A DNA stretch of 64,000 nt from Stramonita haemastoma. Its lineage: Eukaryota > Mollusca > Gastropoda > Neogastropoda > Muricidae. Below are positions 12,836 through 22,959 of this stretch, one piece after another (position 1 is the first letter of the stretch; each line of letters starts with the position of its first letter). The DNA lies in assembly GCA_030674155.1 (NCBI GenBank), contig CM060327.1, positions 12,555,881 through 12,619,880 on the forward strand, in the 5' to 3' direction. A program made the translations under genes and the position numbers. A model generated the notes under the pieces. It was not told where the DNA came from. It saw nothing but the letters and a program-made list of their open reading frames with translations, and searched no databases.

Positions 12836-15058
12836 ACACACACCACGCACACGCACACACACACACACTCAGACACAATCACGAGCATAAGGCTCTAATC
12901 ACTAAACTGTCCCATCCCATATAAGATATGTAAATCTTTTTTCTTCTTTTTTTTAAACACACAATGAAACAAATTAGATCAAATTCAAAAAGAGGATTTG
13001 GGTTGCAATGAATTTTAGTTACACAGTACAAGTTTGATGTCAAAAACAGCAAGATGCATACTTCCTCACGTGTTCTACTCCACACTTCATGACTTGCCTA
13101 CAGCTTTTAACATTCATTCTTCATCACAAATTAACAAACTTACAAAAACAAAAGAAAAAAAATTTGATGAAAATTGCGCCATCTGCACACATTTTCAATA
13201 TTCATTAAAAAAAAGTCCTTAAACACAAATACCATTCACTCACACTTTTAGATGAAAGACAAATGGCACAGTTATGAAAAGTGAAAGTATCAGTCTCTCT
13301 GAAGACAGATAATGGCTGTCTTTAACTAAGGTAGATTTTTTTTTTTTAAATGGCCAGGCATGCAAAAAAAAACCTGTCCCCACAGTTAGGAAATATGTCC
13401 CCATGGTTAGGAAATATGTTTGTCTAGAATGTGTGTGCCAAAAATAGGGATCGTTCATACTGTATGTGCAAGGCTGTCTACATAGATGAAGACCAAAGAA
13501 AAAGAGCATTAATTTACAGGCCTACCCTGGATGTTTTGGTGTCCATGGTTCAAACCTTTGTACTGCCTGTTGGATAAAATATGAAATTCAATACTGTGCG
13601 AATCTGTATACTGCCTGTTGGGAGTAAAACATGAAAATCAACATGATTTCTGTGTGAATTTTCGCACTGAATGTTGGATATATGAAAATCAGTATGATTT
13701 CTGTGTGAACCTCAATACTGCCTGCTGAATAGAATATGAAAATCAACATGATTTCTGTGTGCATCTTAGTATTGAATGTTGGATACAATATGAAAATCAA
13801 TATGATTTCTGTGTGAGCCTTAATACTGCCTGCTGGACAGAATATGAAAATCAATACAATATCTATGAACACGCTGATGCGAAGTGGTTGGTGTTTTGCA
13901 TGATGCCCTCTACGGATATGCATGATAAAGTCAGAAATACGATACGCACATCAAAGATACCATTATTCATTCATGGCCACCAAATTTGGGTCACTGAACA
14001 CAACCAAAAAAAAAGTTGGGTTTTTTTCTGTCTTATAAATGAACACAACGAAACAGGTTTTCATTTAAATCTTTTCAGTGAACGCAACCAAAAAGTGTGG
14101 CATTACCCCTTTGCATGGGTATTAATCTTTGAACTAAAAAAAGTCTTACATGTAAGGCCTTTCTCCTGTGTGTGTTCGAAGATGTTTGCGGAGATCGCTG
14201 AGAGTGGTAAAATATTTGGTGCAGCCACTTTCATCACAGTTGAATGTCTGCCCTGTGTGCAGTCTTTCATGAGCTTTCAGTCTGCAAACAGTTGAACAAT
14301 GTCCATGTGTAACCAACAAAACAAAACAGTTTCACCTGTGAGCAGGAAAACTATCATCTTATAAAAGACTACACCAAACAAAATCAAACAGATCGGAAAA
14401 ATATAAGAAAAAACAAAACACAATCATACAAAAATGTGGGACAAGAGAAATGAAAAGGTGAGAGTATTCAGCTGTTGTTATGTCTGACCTAATGTCTATG
14501 CATGTTATTTGGTAAACCGAGCATGCATGCATGGATATGTGCACTTGAGTATATGTCTACTTGAGTAAGAACACATCATTACATGTGTGCACACACTTGG
14601 ATGTTTGTATGCATGTGTATCATGTATGTTTGTGTAAGAGACAAAAACTGACAGATGTACAAATAAACAGAATGAACAGGGGAGGGGGGGGGGGTCAAGA
14701 AGTGGAAAACAAACACAAAACACAAGGGCAGAATATGAAAAACATGAGAGAAAAAAAAAAGGTTTAAAAATTTTTTTTTTTTATTTATTCTTTTAAATCA
14801 AGGATAATGGAATAAGCACTCATGTGCTTTTTTACATTCAATCCCTGTGTGTATGCAGTTTTGTAAATCTTGTCATCTGTTCCAACCAGCACATAATGGC
14901 CTACTCTTACAAAAAGCGTGTGTTGGTGTGTGTGGATTTTAGTGTTTATCTCTTAGTCTTATATCGTGAACTGACACTATCAACTTCCTGTTCATGGAAG
15001 AGTTTGGCAAAAATTAGCTGAAATAGGCAGGTATGTTTAAAATGTAATATCTCTCCCC

Positions 15059-15089
<31 letters not shown>

Positions 15090-15494
15090 AGTAATATCTC
15101 TCATACTTTAAAACAGATCTGCTTGAAATTTGAGAATAGTGTTAGCAAATGATTGTTACATATGTTGCATTATTTTTCTTACATGTTTGTATCATGTGTC
15201 AAAAGTTGTTTTGTCGGCAATTATGGTTTAATCTCTAGTAGACACAATTGTGTGAGTAGTGTTTCCATGTATTCTGTATGAAAACACTGCAATACTAAAG
15301 CAAAAACATTTTCCTAAAGTGTCCAGTGTGCATGGACAGAGAGAAAAAGTTTCCCTTGGCCATACTCAGCTTTAAAAAAGTATGGCATGATGATACTGCA
15401 CTTTTGAGTGGTTCATGAGTACAAAGTTACTGCACTTTCGAGTGCTTCATGAGACTAAAAGTATATGAGAGAGAGAGAGAGAGAGAGGAGAGAG

Positions 15495-15561
<67 letters not shown>

Positions 15562-16344
15562 GAATTGTTATCTTTAAAGTCATTCAGGAAAAAAGGGCAG
15601 GAGAATGGACCAAGAAGGCAGAAAATAGACAAGGAGGAGGTGACAGTAAGAAAAGGAACAAGGCAGAAACAAAGAAAGGGATAGAAAAGAGGGAATCCTT
15701 AGCCCAGAATTTCCAGAAGGTGGGGATTCAAAATTTCACACTGGCAGGCCCCTGGCATCCCCAAGGGGCGGGGCTGTGTTTATACATATATATATAGATT
15801 ATGCACACTTTCAAGATCCACATATGATCTGAAAAGTCCCCCCCCCCCCCCCCCCCCCCAGATTTTCAAGGGAAAACAAAACGAGGAAAGACAGAAACCT
15901 CCATTACCTGTACAGTGTATTGAAGGATTTCTCACAGCCAACAGCATTACATTCATAAGGTTTTTCGTTTGTGTGAACTCGCACATGGATTTTCAGACTG
16001 TAGGAAGTCAGGAAAGCTTTCCCGCAGCCTGACTGATCACACACAAAGGTGTAGTCTCCTGCACACAACCCATAACACACCCACAAGTCAGTCATGAGCT
16101 TAGCTAAAAATTTTAATTAACAACAAAACACACACACACACATACAAAAAGACAACAAAAACTCTGTGTGTGTGTTTTGATTTATTTGATTTATTCTTTT
16201 ATATCGCGGATAATAGAATAAACACTCTTGTGCTTTTTCACATCGACCCCGTGTGTATGCAGTTTTGCGAATGTCATCTGTTCCCACCGGCACACGATGG
16301 CCTACTCTTACGAGAAGTAGAACAGGATTTAACGTGTGCACAAG

Positions 16345-16382
<38 letters not shown>

Positions 16383-16422
16383 TGTGTGTGTGTGTGTGTG
16401 TTTATTCATTTACTTATGAGAG

Positions 16423-16506
<84 letters not shown>

Positions 16507-16513
16507 GTGTGTG

Positions 16514-16546
<33 letters not shown>

Positions 16547-16636
16547 GTGTGTGTGTGTGTGTGTGTGTGTGATATTAAAATTCTTTTTTATTTTGAGAAC
16601 ATTGGAATAAGCACTCATGTGCTTCTTTACATCCAG

Positions 16637-16668
<32 letters not shown>

Positions 16669-19600
16669 AGTGTCATCAGTTCCTAAAAGCATACAATGGC
16701 CTACTTGTCAAAAAGATGGAACGGGTTTTAATGTGTGTGCGAGATGTTCTGCATGTGTTCACAAACAGGACCTTGTTTTATATTAGTATCATCCAAAGGA
16801 CTTGCAGGGAATGGAGTCAGCACTGGTATTAACTCCAGGAGGAAAATTCCTTTGAATGAGCATCTGGATGGTGGCTCTAACCATCAGGCTATCCTGCCCC
16901 CCTTCTCGCACCCATGCACACCTTGCATTTGTGTGTGCATGCACAGAAGTGCCAAGGAGTAGTGCAAAGTATGAACTCATCAATTTCTGTGACTGACTTG
17001 GTACATGCACACTGTAACACCTACCTTTTCCTAAATCATACACTATACGCTGTGTGTGTCTTTAAAGAATGACTTTCTGAGTTTCTCCAAAATTTAAAAA
17101 ATTTGCTTACATATCTGCAAAATATATTTTAATTTAAAAAAAAATTTTTAAGACACAACTGGACAAAACTAGAGAAATAGTTGAAGTATCAGTTAACTGT
17201 TTGACCAATTGTGAATCAATAAAAACAGAAAACAGTTAGAACTCACCTTTGTGTGTTTTCTCGTGAGTTTTGAGGTTTCCTGGAGTGCTGTAGGATCGAC
17301 AGCAGCCAGAAAAGGTGCAGCGGAATCTAAACAATAAGCATGAGGGGAAAAATGACAGCTCAGTTGTCCCAAAACTTAAAAACAAAATTTACATAAATTT
17401 AATATAGTATTTACACAAAAACATGGAGTCATCATATGTAACAAAACTTTAAAATCTCCTCAACAGGAAATTAGAAGAGATAGAATAAATAAGCTTGCAA
17501 TTTCATAACTTTGTAACATCTTCAGTTTCTGTACTAGTTCAAAATTTTCTTTACAGGAAGCTTGTTTTCTTCTTAACTAAAAAACAAAAAATAATTAAAA
17601 CAAGCATAAACCACACAAAAAAGCAAGTAATAGCACTACTGCCACAGGTAGGCTCATCAGATGTATTTGTATGTAAAGAAGACTTAACCTTTTCTTTGTC
17701 AAATGCTCAGACAGCAACTATTGTTGTCTGTCATATCATAAGCCAAAATGCCTTGCAGTCCCTTTGTTTAAAAGTGCCTGACAAGTCAGGCCCAGCACAT
17801 CCAACTTGAGCAAGAGAGAAAATTGTTATCTTTTAAGCCTTTCTAGAAAAAAAAAAAGGCAGGAGAATGGACCAAGAAGGCAGAAAATAGACAAAAATGA
17901 GGTGACAGGAAGAAAACAAACAAGGCAGAAACAAAAAGAGGAATAGAAAATAGGGAATTCTCAGGACAGAATTTCCAGAAGATGGGGGTACTATAATTAT
18001 ACTGACAGGCCCCTGGCATCCCCACAGGGATTACATTAAAAGTTCTATGTACTTTCAAAGTTATCCATTGCAAACTTTATCTAACATTACAACTAAAAAA
18101 ATTCTTTAATTTTGAAATACAAAAAAAAACCCCACAATTGTTGAAGTTCCTTTTTATGGTTTTCACTCCTTGATCAAAACAATAAGAAACTGCACTCAAA
18201 AGATAACAGAAGTCAGATGGTCATGAAAATAATCATTAATATTGTATGGTATGTATACAAAAACTCTGCACACAGTGTTCTTTTCTCTTGTCTGTAACTA
18301 GTGTAAGGTACTTTTGTTTATTTGTTTGTTTTCTCAATTTCTGTCAATTTGTTTTTGTGTGTGTGTGTGTGTGTGTTTTATTTGTTTGTTATAAAATGTT
18401 ACATTCATAAATAAACACTAGATTCAGACTCAAGTGAAAAACATGGTACGTAACATGCACTTTTTATGTCCTTTATTTCATAGCTTATCAGCAAGCAAAA
18501 AAAACAGACCCACCTTTTGACCTCTTTGGCTTTTGTTTTGGGGTTGTGGCTTTCTATTGTGAGTGTAGCATGTGATGGGTTTGAAGGCATCTCATGGCGA
18601 CCTGGCATAATCTGCATCAAGATCTGATCCTCCGATATTGTATGGTGGATCATTCTGTCAAAAGTAAAACAAAAACACTTCACAGTTTCAGATAATCTCC
18701 AAGTGAAAAAAAACAAAAACAACTAGATGATCACAAATTGATACAGCTGTCTTGTGCAGCTAAAAGTAAAACAGTTTTGTTTACTATAGATACAGTGCAA
18801 TGTTTTGTATTTTGTACTTTATTGTTTACATACAATCATACATGTTTATCAACTGTAAATTATGTGATGTTAATATGTATGCTACACTTTAATTGCCATT
18901 GAACAAAATGCATCAAAAGAGGATCTGCTGATAATGATATTGATACATTTACATTACCAGATGCAATGGCCTTCTGATTAGGTGGCCCCAGGTGCTCTGA
19001 TCTCATAGTGACCCAGCAGCAGTGCAGGGCCCCCTATGGCTGGTCGCCCCAAAGCAGCCCAATATTGTATTGATGAGCTCCCTGTGGACTTACAACCCTG
19101 ATATAACAGAACGAATCTGGGTATGGCTGTGGTGGGGATATTGAAATGAGCTGCATGAGAACAGCAGGGCAGAAAGGTCATACCATTACCAGATGAGGCA
19201 GCAAAAAAAAAAAAAAAAAATTGCGATGGCCTTTGACCACCATCTGATCTAACAAAATGAAAACTATTTCTGATTTAGCAGCCCTTCTTGCCTTAGTCAC
19301 AAGGTAGCAAAATGACCATTAAAAAAAAAGCAATACCCGACTAGAAGTAGTCTAACCATGCGCTTTTTTTTTTTTTTTGGGGGGGGGGGGGGGTTGTTGT
19401 AAGCAGAATTTTGCCAAGATCGACTCTCTTAAGAACTCCATATTCTTTACATGGACAACAAATTGCATGTTGCACATAAGACCATCATCCCATCTGAAAG
19501 ATTATTGAACCCTAGTAGTAGTAACTAAGTAGTGCTAGTATCTGTACTATTGATTTCACATACCACCTCTCATGGTTTAGCGAATGAGGTTAAACTCCAC

Positions 19601-21418
19601 CTTTCAATAAAACAGCAGAATAGGGAAGGCAGGTGGGGGATAGTATAGTGGTTAGACTTTCTTCTGCTCTAAAAGCTAATCTGCATCTAGATGGGTGCAC
19701 TACAGTATAATTTCACAAATGGTCAGTCAAGCTTTGAAGATAACAGGGAGGATACAAAAATCCAAGAAATTTAATGAGACATTGGTTGCCATGATGATGG
19801 CAATGGTGGAAGAAGACTATGGAGTTACTCAGTTATGAGTTAGCCAGGAAGAAATTGCTGATTGTGTTAATATTCATTCGTCAACATGTCTACCATGTCT
19901 ATGATACTAATTTAGTAATTACTAATCTGACACAATCTTGGGTACAGGAAGGTATCTTCCAGATGGGTCCCACATGTTTTGACATCTGAAAATATGGGGG
20001 AGAGAGTGCATTTCTGCAAACATATGCTGAACATTTACAAGAAAGGTGATCCCAAGAGGCTGGATGATATTGTAAACAGGTGGTCAGACCATGATGTATG
20101 TATTGTATACTGTATCATGTAAATTGTAATCTATTCATGAACCTCCCAGGAAGTCTCAAAACAAAAAATGGGTTTGGAAAGGTAAAAAATCTGCCTCAAA
20201 TTGCCCGATGCCAGTGATCTCTTTACACAGCTGCCACTGCCACACTGAGACTGAACACTGGCAGGAGGGGAATTAAGATCCTCCCCACCAATGCACAGGT
20301 CTGCTTACCAGTCAAAGCTACTCAAGGGGTATCTAGGGTCAGAGAATATCAAAACTTTGCCACACCCTCCATGGGTATTCTCCACACTTTGCACCTTGTG
20401 ACTTTAACTGGTCTCTTTCCTCATTTGGAGAAGTCCCTGGCAGGAAGAAGTTACGAGAGCTAAGCAGCCTTGGGAACAACAGTAATTTTCCAATGTCTGG
20501 CACACATACTGACATAATGACATACCAAGACTAGAGAGGCCTACAGATTGGCATTTAGAACTACAATACAATGGATTGATCAAATTATACTAAGTATGTG
20601 GTGAAATGGGGTGAATACTTTGAGAAGATAAAAAGAACAGATTTGATTGCCAGTAACTAAGTGTCTGACTGAAAAAACAAATGTGTCTCATTGTTTACTA
20701 GAATAGTAGAAACTAAAGTACCCTCGTACTCGTAGTGCTACTATAGACTAGTACTAGTTCACAAAAACATGTATACAACATTTACACACAATACAAATCA
20801 TGCAATCTGTGCACTATGAATTGATGTTTGAAATCAAAACTGTGAGTGCTGGGACAGTACTATGCCATCCTCTGGCTGATGACTTCATCATACTAGTAAA
20901 CTATACTAAAAGTAAAATGGTTTCAGGGCCATCACAGACATTCTCTTGGCCTTAGTTGTGGCAGATACCATGCGTTCGTTTTTGCCCACCCATGAAGTTA
21001 GCCACATTCGGACTTCGACGATGTAGCCTGGGTCAGTGGGTGTCAACATTATCATCCAACGGCCGTTTTTCAGAGAATCGAGTCAGATCGCTCTGATGAA
21101 TCCGTGCACTAGGCTAACCTAGGGTGGGTCTGGGTGTGAATCAGGCAAGAACCACAAAATACATAACCCTTTTTCAGTCTTCTCACAAATATGTATGCGA
21201 TATTATACATAAGTAACTTACCCCGAATCGTCAACATTTTGATTCTCTTCAGTAACGGGTCGATCTGCATTACTATTTGGGTCAGCTCCCTCTTCCCTGT
21301 CCATGCATACTTGAGTGATCGAACTGGAATCCTCGATTTGTTCATCTTCTTCGAATTCAAAATAGTCGAACGGACTGACCTCTGTTGTTTTTTCGCTTTC
21401 AAAATTGTAGTAATCCAT
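945..21418 (-). CDS. MTF1: Metal regulatory transcription factor 1 (MTF-1), multi-exon gene
   Basis: MTF-1 is the nuclear zinc sensor that binds metal response elements and activates metallothionein and zinc-exporter genes. Exons, 5' to 3' on the minus strand: 21418-21222, 18654-18514, 17326-17247, 16058-15908, 14281-14150, 12343-12270, 10143-10033, 7440-7403, 4582-4493 and terminal 1926-945. Exons 1-9 join in phase with GT-AG sites (1014 nt, 338 aa). An acidic N-terminus is followed by the family-specific stretch ending KAKEVKR and six C2H2 fingers at about residues 115-287, beginning [40 protein letters not shown] and FSCQQDGC. Order, spacing and linkers match vertebrate MTF-1. After the fingers, TQGQ and ELLNSMYN resemble the vertebrate region around TTQGQ and FESMFQ. 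The start is the Met opening MDYYNFES; an upstream in-frame Met would add an unlikely 37 residues. Odd: exon 9 ends in phase 0 but the best terminal-exon frame needs one carried base, and the terminal exon changes frame at G/C runs. Identity is very secure; C-terminus uncertain. Confidence 0.93.
1861..3375 (-). repeat. Tandem array: 12 copies of the MTF1 terminal-exon 3' splice site
   Basis: Twelve units of about 110-150 bp. Each has, on the minus strand, a T-rich tract, TTGCAATACAG, and then ~50 nt beginning GAGAAACGTCAGCCCAGGAG and running to CCCCATCATCGCA. The unit nearest the gene (to 1926) is the real start of the terminal exon; the other acceptors lie near 2047, 2189, 2316, 2456, 2568, 2688, 2823, 2954, 3072, 3201 and 3330. 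The exonic core is nearly invariant; the spacers (T runs, CTCTCAGT) vary in length. The last unit is decayed. ORFs here are translations of the repeat, not genes. Confidence 0.9.
3484..3575 (+). repeat. tRNA-like head of a type II SINE (fragment)
   Basis: GGTGGCAAGATAGTTAAGAC with a degenerate B box (TTTAGATTCC), followed by GCCCTTTCTTACCAG. It matches the head of the SINEs at 5066 and 60768 but lacks the body; A/T-rich sequence follows. Confidence 0.65.
3920..4262. repeat. Two ~126 bp tandem units with internal inverted repeats, from SINE body
   Basis: Two near-identical units, starting about 4035 and 4161, each with a palindrome of CAGTTTATAGCCTC against GAGGCTATAAACTG. A looser copy precedes them. 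The words TTTATAGYCTC and GAACGCAGGCAGAAC come from the shared SINE body, so this is a local amplification of SINE sequence in MTF1 intron 9. Confidence 0.7.
4325..4492. repeat. (GGACA)n tract and (CA)n microsatellite at the MTF1 exon 9 donor
   Basis: A GGACA-type pentanucleotide tract (about 4335-4415) runs into ~35 CA dinucleotides ending at 4492. On the transcribed strand this is (GT)n starting at the first base of the intron. Confidence 0.9.
4493..4582 (-). CDS. MTF1: MTF1 exon 9 (ELLNSMYN motif)
   Basis: 90 nt, phase 0 at both ends, with a TTTGCTGCAG acceptor. It encodes 30 residues including [12 protein letters not shown], which resembles the vertebrate IIFESMFQ region. The 5' splice site is the first GT of a ~70 bp (GT)n microsatellite on the transcribed strand. 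Confidence 0.65.
4713..5700. mobile_element. MITE with ~28 bp terminal inverted repeats, split by a SINE
   Basis: The left end reads GTGACACTCCACCACATAAT and the right end is its imperfect inverse (ATTTCATGATGGAGCATCAC). Both ends are flanked by AATT, a possible target duplication. Without the SINE at 5066-5621 the element is about 420 bp, the size of the intact copy at 50502-50923, and internal sequence agrees along the length (for example AGGTGGTCAGAATGAGGGCT). No coding capacity. Confidence 0.85.
5066..5621 (+). mobile_element. Type II tRNA-derived SINE inserted in the MITE
   Basis: It starts with the tRNA-like head GGTGGCAGGATGGTTAAGAC, with a B-box-like GGGTTCGTACCC at about 5127-5138, then the shared SINE body (GCACGCAGAACATCTTGCAC, AGAGTAGGCCAT). 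It is flanked by a perfect 14-bp direct repeat, ACTACAACCTGACC, at 5052-5065 and 5622-5635. Confidence 0.88.
5858..5935. repeat. (GT)n microsatellite
   Basis: Near-perfect GT run in MTF1 intron 8. About 5936-6300 holds nothing recognisable. Confidence 0.9.
6310..6715 (+). mobile_element. Type III tRNA-derived SINE
   Basis: tRNA-like head (GTGGTCTAGACGTAATGCAC, then GTAGTTCGATCCC). The tail holds GGGAAACAAATACACATGCA, GGGTGGTGCTGC and TTCATGCAGAGAAATCTGCC. A second, opposite-strand copy lies at 44170-44575 and a partial one at 22630-22805. Confidence 0.8.
6828..7325. repeat. 500 bp polypurine:polypyrimidine tract
   Basis: The plus strand is almost pure A+G (AGG, GAAA, GGAG mixtures) for about 500 bases in MTF1 intron 8, just downstream of exon 8 in the transcript. 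All three minus frames stay open as Ser/Leu/Phe/Pro-only polypeptides. That is a consequence of composition and not coding evidence. Confidence 0.92.
7403..7440 (-). CDS. MTF1: MTF1 exon 8 (short, post-finger)
   Basis: 38 nt between a GGTTTTGCAG acceptor and a GTGGCC donor; it encodes [13 protein letters not shown] with the carried base. The frame is open on into the flanking GA/CT-rich tract, so the donor is inferred. It is supported because it restores phase 0 for exon 9 and because TQGQ resembles TTQGQ in the vertebrate protein at this place. Confidence 0.6.
7870..8105 (+). repeat. Dispersed repeat family E copy
   Basis: Contains GACAAGAAGAAAAGAAACAA, a GGGAATTTCT segment and the end CAGGCCCCTGGCATCCC. 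Related copies lie at 15580-15780, 17830-18030, 22960-23190 and 47225-47460. Purine-rich body with no clear Pol III boxes; class unknown. The 5' end carries the inverted word for ACCATGAAGGTAGCC seen in other repeats. Confidence 0.7.
8329..8510. repeat. (GT)n compound microsatellite
   Basis: A pure GT run of about 80 bases followed by interrupted GT and GTCT units, in MTF1 intron 7. The remainder of that intron from 8520 to 9600 holds no gene signal. Confidence 0.92.
9630..9945. repeat. (CA)n compound microsatellite
   Basis: About 310 bases of CA with scattered variants, ending roughly 90 bases from MTF1 exon 7 on the intron side. Confidence 0.92.
10033..10143 (-). CDS. MTF1: MTF1 exon 7 (zinc finger 6)
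   Basis: 111 nt with a GTGCTGTGCAG acceptor and a GTAGAT donor. It encodes [12 protein letters not shown], the helix [13 protein letters not shown] and a basic tail (DRDQSKKP) that leads out of the finger domain. Confidence 0.92.
10440..10735 (-). mobile_element. Type II SINE, minus orientation
   Basis: Reverse of the shared body (GGCCTACTCTTCTGAATGG, CAAGATGTTCTGTGTGCAT), ending with the inverted head (CAACCATCCTGCCAC). Lies in MTF1 intron 6. Confidence 0.78.
10961..11008. repeat. (CA)n microsatellite
   Basis: About 40 bases of CA after a GCGCGC step, preceded by three TTTGAC repeats (10901-10923). Further short CA runs lie at 11326-11390 and 11574-11610 in the same intron. Confidence 0.88.
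11790..11975. repeat. (CA)n compound microsatellite
   Basis: Interrupted CA repeats followed by a pure run of about 60 bases, in MTF1 intron 6, some 300 bases from exon 6. A-rich and T-rich low-complexity sequence follows at 12020-12180. Confidence 0.9.
12270..12343 (-). CDS. MTF1: MTF1 exon 6 (zinc finger 5)
   Basis: 74 nt with a TGTGTGCAG acceptor and a GTCAGT donor. It encodes [19 protein letters not shown], finger 5. Its helix ASHHLKTH is identical to the vertebrate one as I recall it. Confidence 0.92.
12615..12870. repeat. (CA)n compound microsatellite
   Basis: About 250 bases of CA with GC and TA variants, in MTF1 intron 5. Open frames on both strands here are Thr-His or Val-Cys repeats. 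Confidence 0.92.
13555..13865. repeat. ~55-60 bp minisatellite, five to six copies
   Basis: Repeated units containing ATACTGCCTG(T/C)TG, ATATGAAAATCA and TGATTTCTGTGTGAA, diverged by substitutions and alternating between two unit variants. Lies in MTF1 intron 5, about 300 bases before exon 5 on the genome. Confidence 0.85.
14150..14281 (-). CDS. MTF1: MTF1 exon 5 (end of finger 3, finger 4)
   Basis: 132 nt encoding [13 protein letters not shown], finger 4 ([20 protein letters not shown]) and the linker TGERPY. Donor GTAAGA splits an Ile codon. Confidence 0.92.
14786..14930 (-). repeat. Type I SINE tail fragment
   Basis: AAGGATAATGGAATAAGCACTC followed by CATTCAATCCCTGTGTGTATG and CAGCACATAATGGCCTACTC, the inverted 3' part of the SINE family complete at 25061. 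Confidence 0.72.
15466..15556. repeat. (GA)n microsatellite
   Basis: About 90 bases of GA in MTF1 intron 4, directly before a family E repeat. Poly-C runs lie at 15055-15079 and 15838-15859. Confidence 0.92.
15570..15780 (+). repeat. Dispersed repeat family E copy
   Basis: GGAGAATGGACCAAGAAGGC to CAGGCCCCTGGCATCCCC. It is nearly collinear with the copy at 17830-18030, showing a mobile or amplified unit of about 200 bp. Confidence 0.78.
15908..16058 (-). CDS. MTF1: MTF1 exon 4 (zinc finger 2 and start of 3)
   Basis: 151 nt encoding [20 protein letters not shown] and then [15 protein letters not shown]. Finger 3 is cut by the intron right after FNTLY; the Arg codon is completed by the next exon. 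The unusual linker between fingers 1 and 2 (KGDYTF rather than TGEKP) is typical of MTF-1. Confidence 0.93.
16185..16900 (-). repeat. Two minus-strand SINE bodies flanking (GT)n(GA)n(GT)n
   Basis: One SINE body (16185-16345, AGGATTTAACGTGTGCACAAGATG) passes directly into GT, GA and GT arrays (16346-16572). A second copy of the same body starts at about 16586 and runs to about 16900, broken by a poly-C run at 16637-16668. The arrays seem to have grown within or between adjacent SINE copies. Confidence 0.8.
17247..17326 (-). CDS. MTF1: MTF1 exon 3 (zinc finger 1)
   Basis: 80 nt with a TTGTTTAG acceptor and a GTGAGT donor. It encodes a complete C2H2 finger, FRCTFSGC followed by a helix ending KTHEKTH, matching MTF-1 finger 1. 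Confidence 0.92.
17830..18030 (+). repeat. Dispersed repeat family E copy
   Basis: GGCAGGAGAATGGACCAAGA to GGCCCCTGGCATCCCCACAG, collinear with 15570-15780. Lies in MTF1 intron 2. Confidence 0.8.
18514..18654 (-). CDS. MTF1: MTF1 exon 2 (pre-finger conserved region)
   Basis: 141 nt between a TTTTGACAG acceptor and a GTGGGT donor. It encodes a stretch starting [11 protein letters not shown] and ending KAKEVKR. Vertebrate MTF-1 has the same region directly before finger 1 (HIISPDQ and KRKEVKR), a basic segment that may act in nuclear import. Confidence 0.88.
18950..19200 (+). repeat. Dispersed repeat family D copy
   Basis: Shares GTGACCCAGCAGC, a GGCTGGTCGCC-like block, ACGAATCTGGG, GAAATGAG and AGATGAGGCA(AAAA) with 40150-40620. 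SINE-like length and A-rich end; no convincing tRNA head. The rest of MTF1 intron 1 (19200-21100) holds no gene signal. Confidence 0.65.
21222..21418 (-). CDS. MTF1: MTF1 exon 1 (acidic N-terminus)
   Basis: 197 coding nt from the ATG at 21418 to a GTAAGT donor, leaving two bases of a Gly codon. It encodes about 65 residues rich in Asp and Glu (for example FEFEEDEQ), like the acidic N-terminus of the family. No metal response element core was seen in the 300 bases upstream. Confidence 0.85.
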
Positions 21419-22629
21419 TTTCCATAAATGAAAAACAAATTCGTTCACAAGAACCACTGGACTAGCAGTGCTGTCGCATCGAAACCAAGGTAAAGGGATG
21501 AAGTTTCGTTCAATTGTCTTTTTAATCAAATGCCCCCGAAATGAGAAGGGGAAAAGCGAAACTTCGCTATTTCAACGTCAACGTCGTTGTGATTTACGTT
21601 CCAGTGGAGATATATCCAATTTTTGGCCTGTTAGGAAACTTTTGTGTCCAGAGTAATCAAAGAATTTTGTTAAGGCCTCCAATATGTTTCACTTTGTCTT
21701 GGTAAATTTGTGCATGTTTTGGAGGGGGGAAAAGCAATAATTCAGTAATTGATAGGGGGGGGGGGGGGGGGCGGGTAAACATTCTTGTATTTTTTTTTTT
21801 TTTGGGGGGTGGGGTATTTTTGGTTCAGTTTAGTTTGTTAAACTTTCTTGAATATTGGGGGGGGGGGGGGGGGGGGAGTGTGGTTGATTTTTCGGTTCCA
21901 TTTAGTTCAAGTCTGACCATTGCAATGAGTAACAAATGCACCTAAGTGATAAGAAGACAAAAAGTACCAATATCTGTAACTAGCTTGATAATGATAGTGC
22001 CGGATGAAAAAAAACAAAGTATGTGAATGTTTATCTGTAACCCTTGGAAAATAAAAGAATAAAGAAAGAACATTATTCACATAGGAACAAGGAACAACGA
22101 ACTCACTACTGGGGTGATAAAGTATTGGTATTTGTAATGGAATCTTTGTCAAAGAGCACGTGGTTGTTTAACATCAGCTTTTTTTGTTTTTGGGGCAGAA
22201 ACAAAATAACTGACGAAGCGCTTAGTATCAAACAATTTCTTGTCAGGGGAAGGGGGGGGGGGGGGGGGGGGCGCGATAGTCTAATAATAGAGCATTGAGC
22301 TCACGATCATAGGGCCCTTGGGTTTGAGTCACCGCCCCTCAGATGGGATTTTTTTCCCTACATGGGTTTTCTTTTCTTTTTTTTTTTTTTCTCTTTGTTT
22401 TCTTTTTCTTTTCTCCCCACAGTTAGCATCAATACCGACTCCACTCCCCCGAAAATCCTTCAGATAATTATTCAAAATATACAGCCATTACAGCTTGTGT
22501 GTGTGTGTTGGGGGGGGGGGGGGTCTTTGTTTGATATGAAACCTGTTCGCTTTTCAGATTGTAACAGCTCATCTTGATAATACGTTACAACGCTGTATAG
22601 GCTGGACTGCATATTAAAAAAAAAAAAAA

Positions 22630-22805
22630 AAAAAAAAAAGAGCACATGTAGAAAAAAGCCTCTCTGATAGGGAAACAAATACACTTGCAGACAGGAAAAA
22701 GACCAAAAAAATGGGTGGCGCTGCACTTGTGGCGACGCGCTCTCCCCGGGGAGAGCAGTCCGAATTTCACGCAGAGAAATCCGCTGTGACATAAAGTGGT
22801 ATGAA
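22630..22805 (+). repeat. Type III SINE 3' part
   Basis: AGGGAAACAAATACACTTGC, GGGTGGCGCTGCACTTGTGG, CTCTCCCCGGGGAGAGCAG and TTTCACGCAGAGAAATCCGC. The palindromic CTCTCCCCGGGGAGAG is diagnostic of this family in the window. Confidence 0.75.
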
Positions 22806-22959
22806 TATAAATAAATAAATACGCTTTGCAGAGGCCGATAGGGGCGATGTTACCACAAGGTAACACAGAGCACAGTATCGGCTACACTTGGTCCAAGTCC
22901 AGCCTAGTTAATGCTGGAATTAAAAATAATAAAATAATTTTAAAAAAAAAATAAATTAA

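Noticed and set aside
15465..15797. Arg-Glu repeat ORF, and the similar one at 29421-29654
   Set aside because: Products of (GA)n/(CT)n microsatellites.
21109..21438. Second 109-residue ORF overlapping MTF1 exon 1
   Set aside because: Shadow frame of the exon that also runs into the intron.
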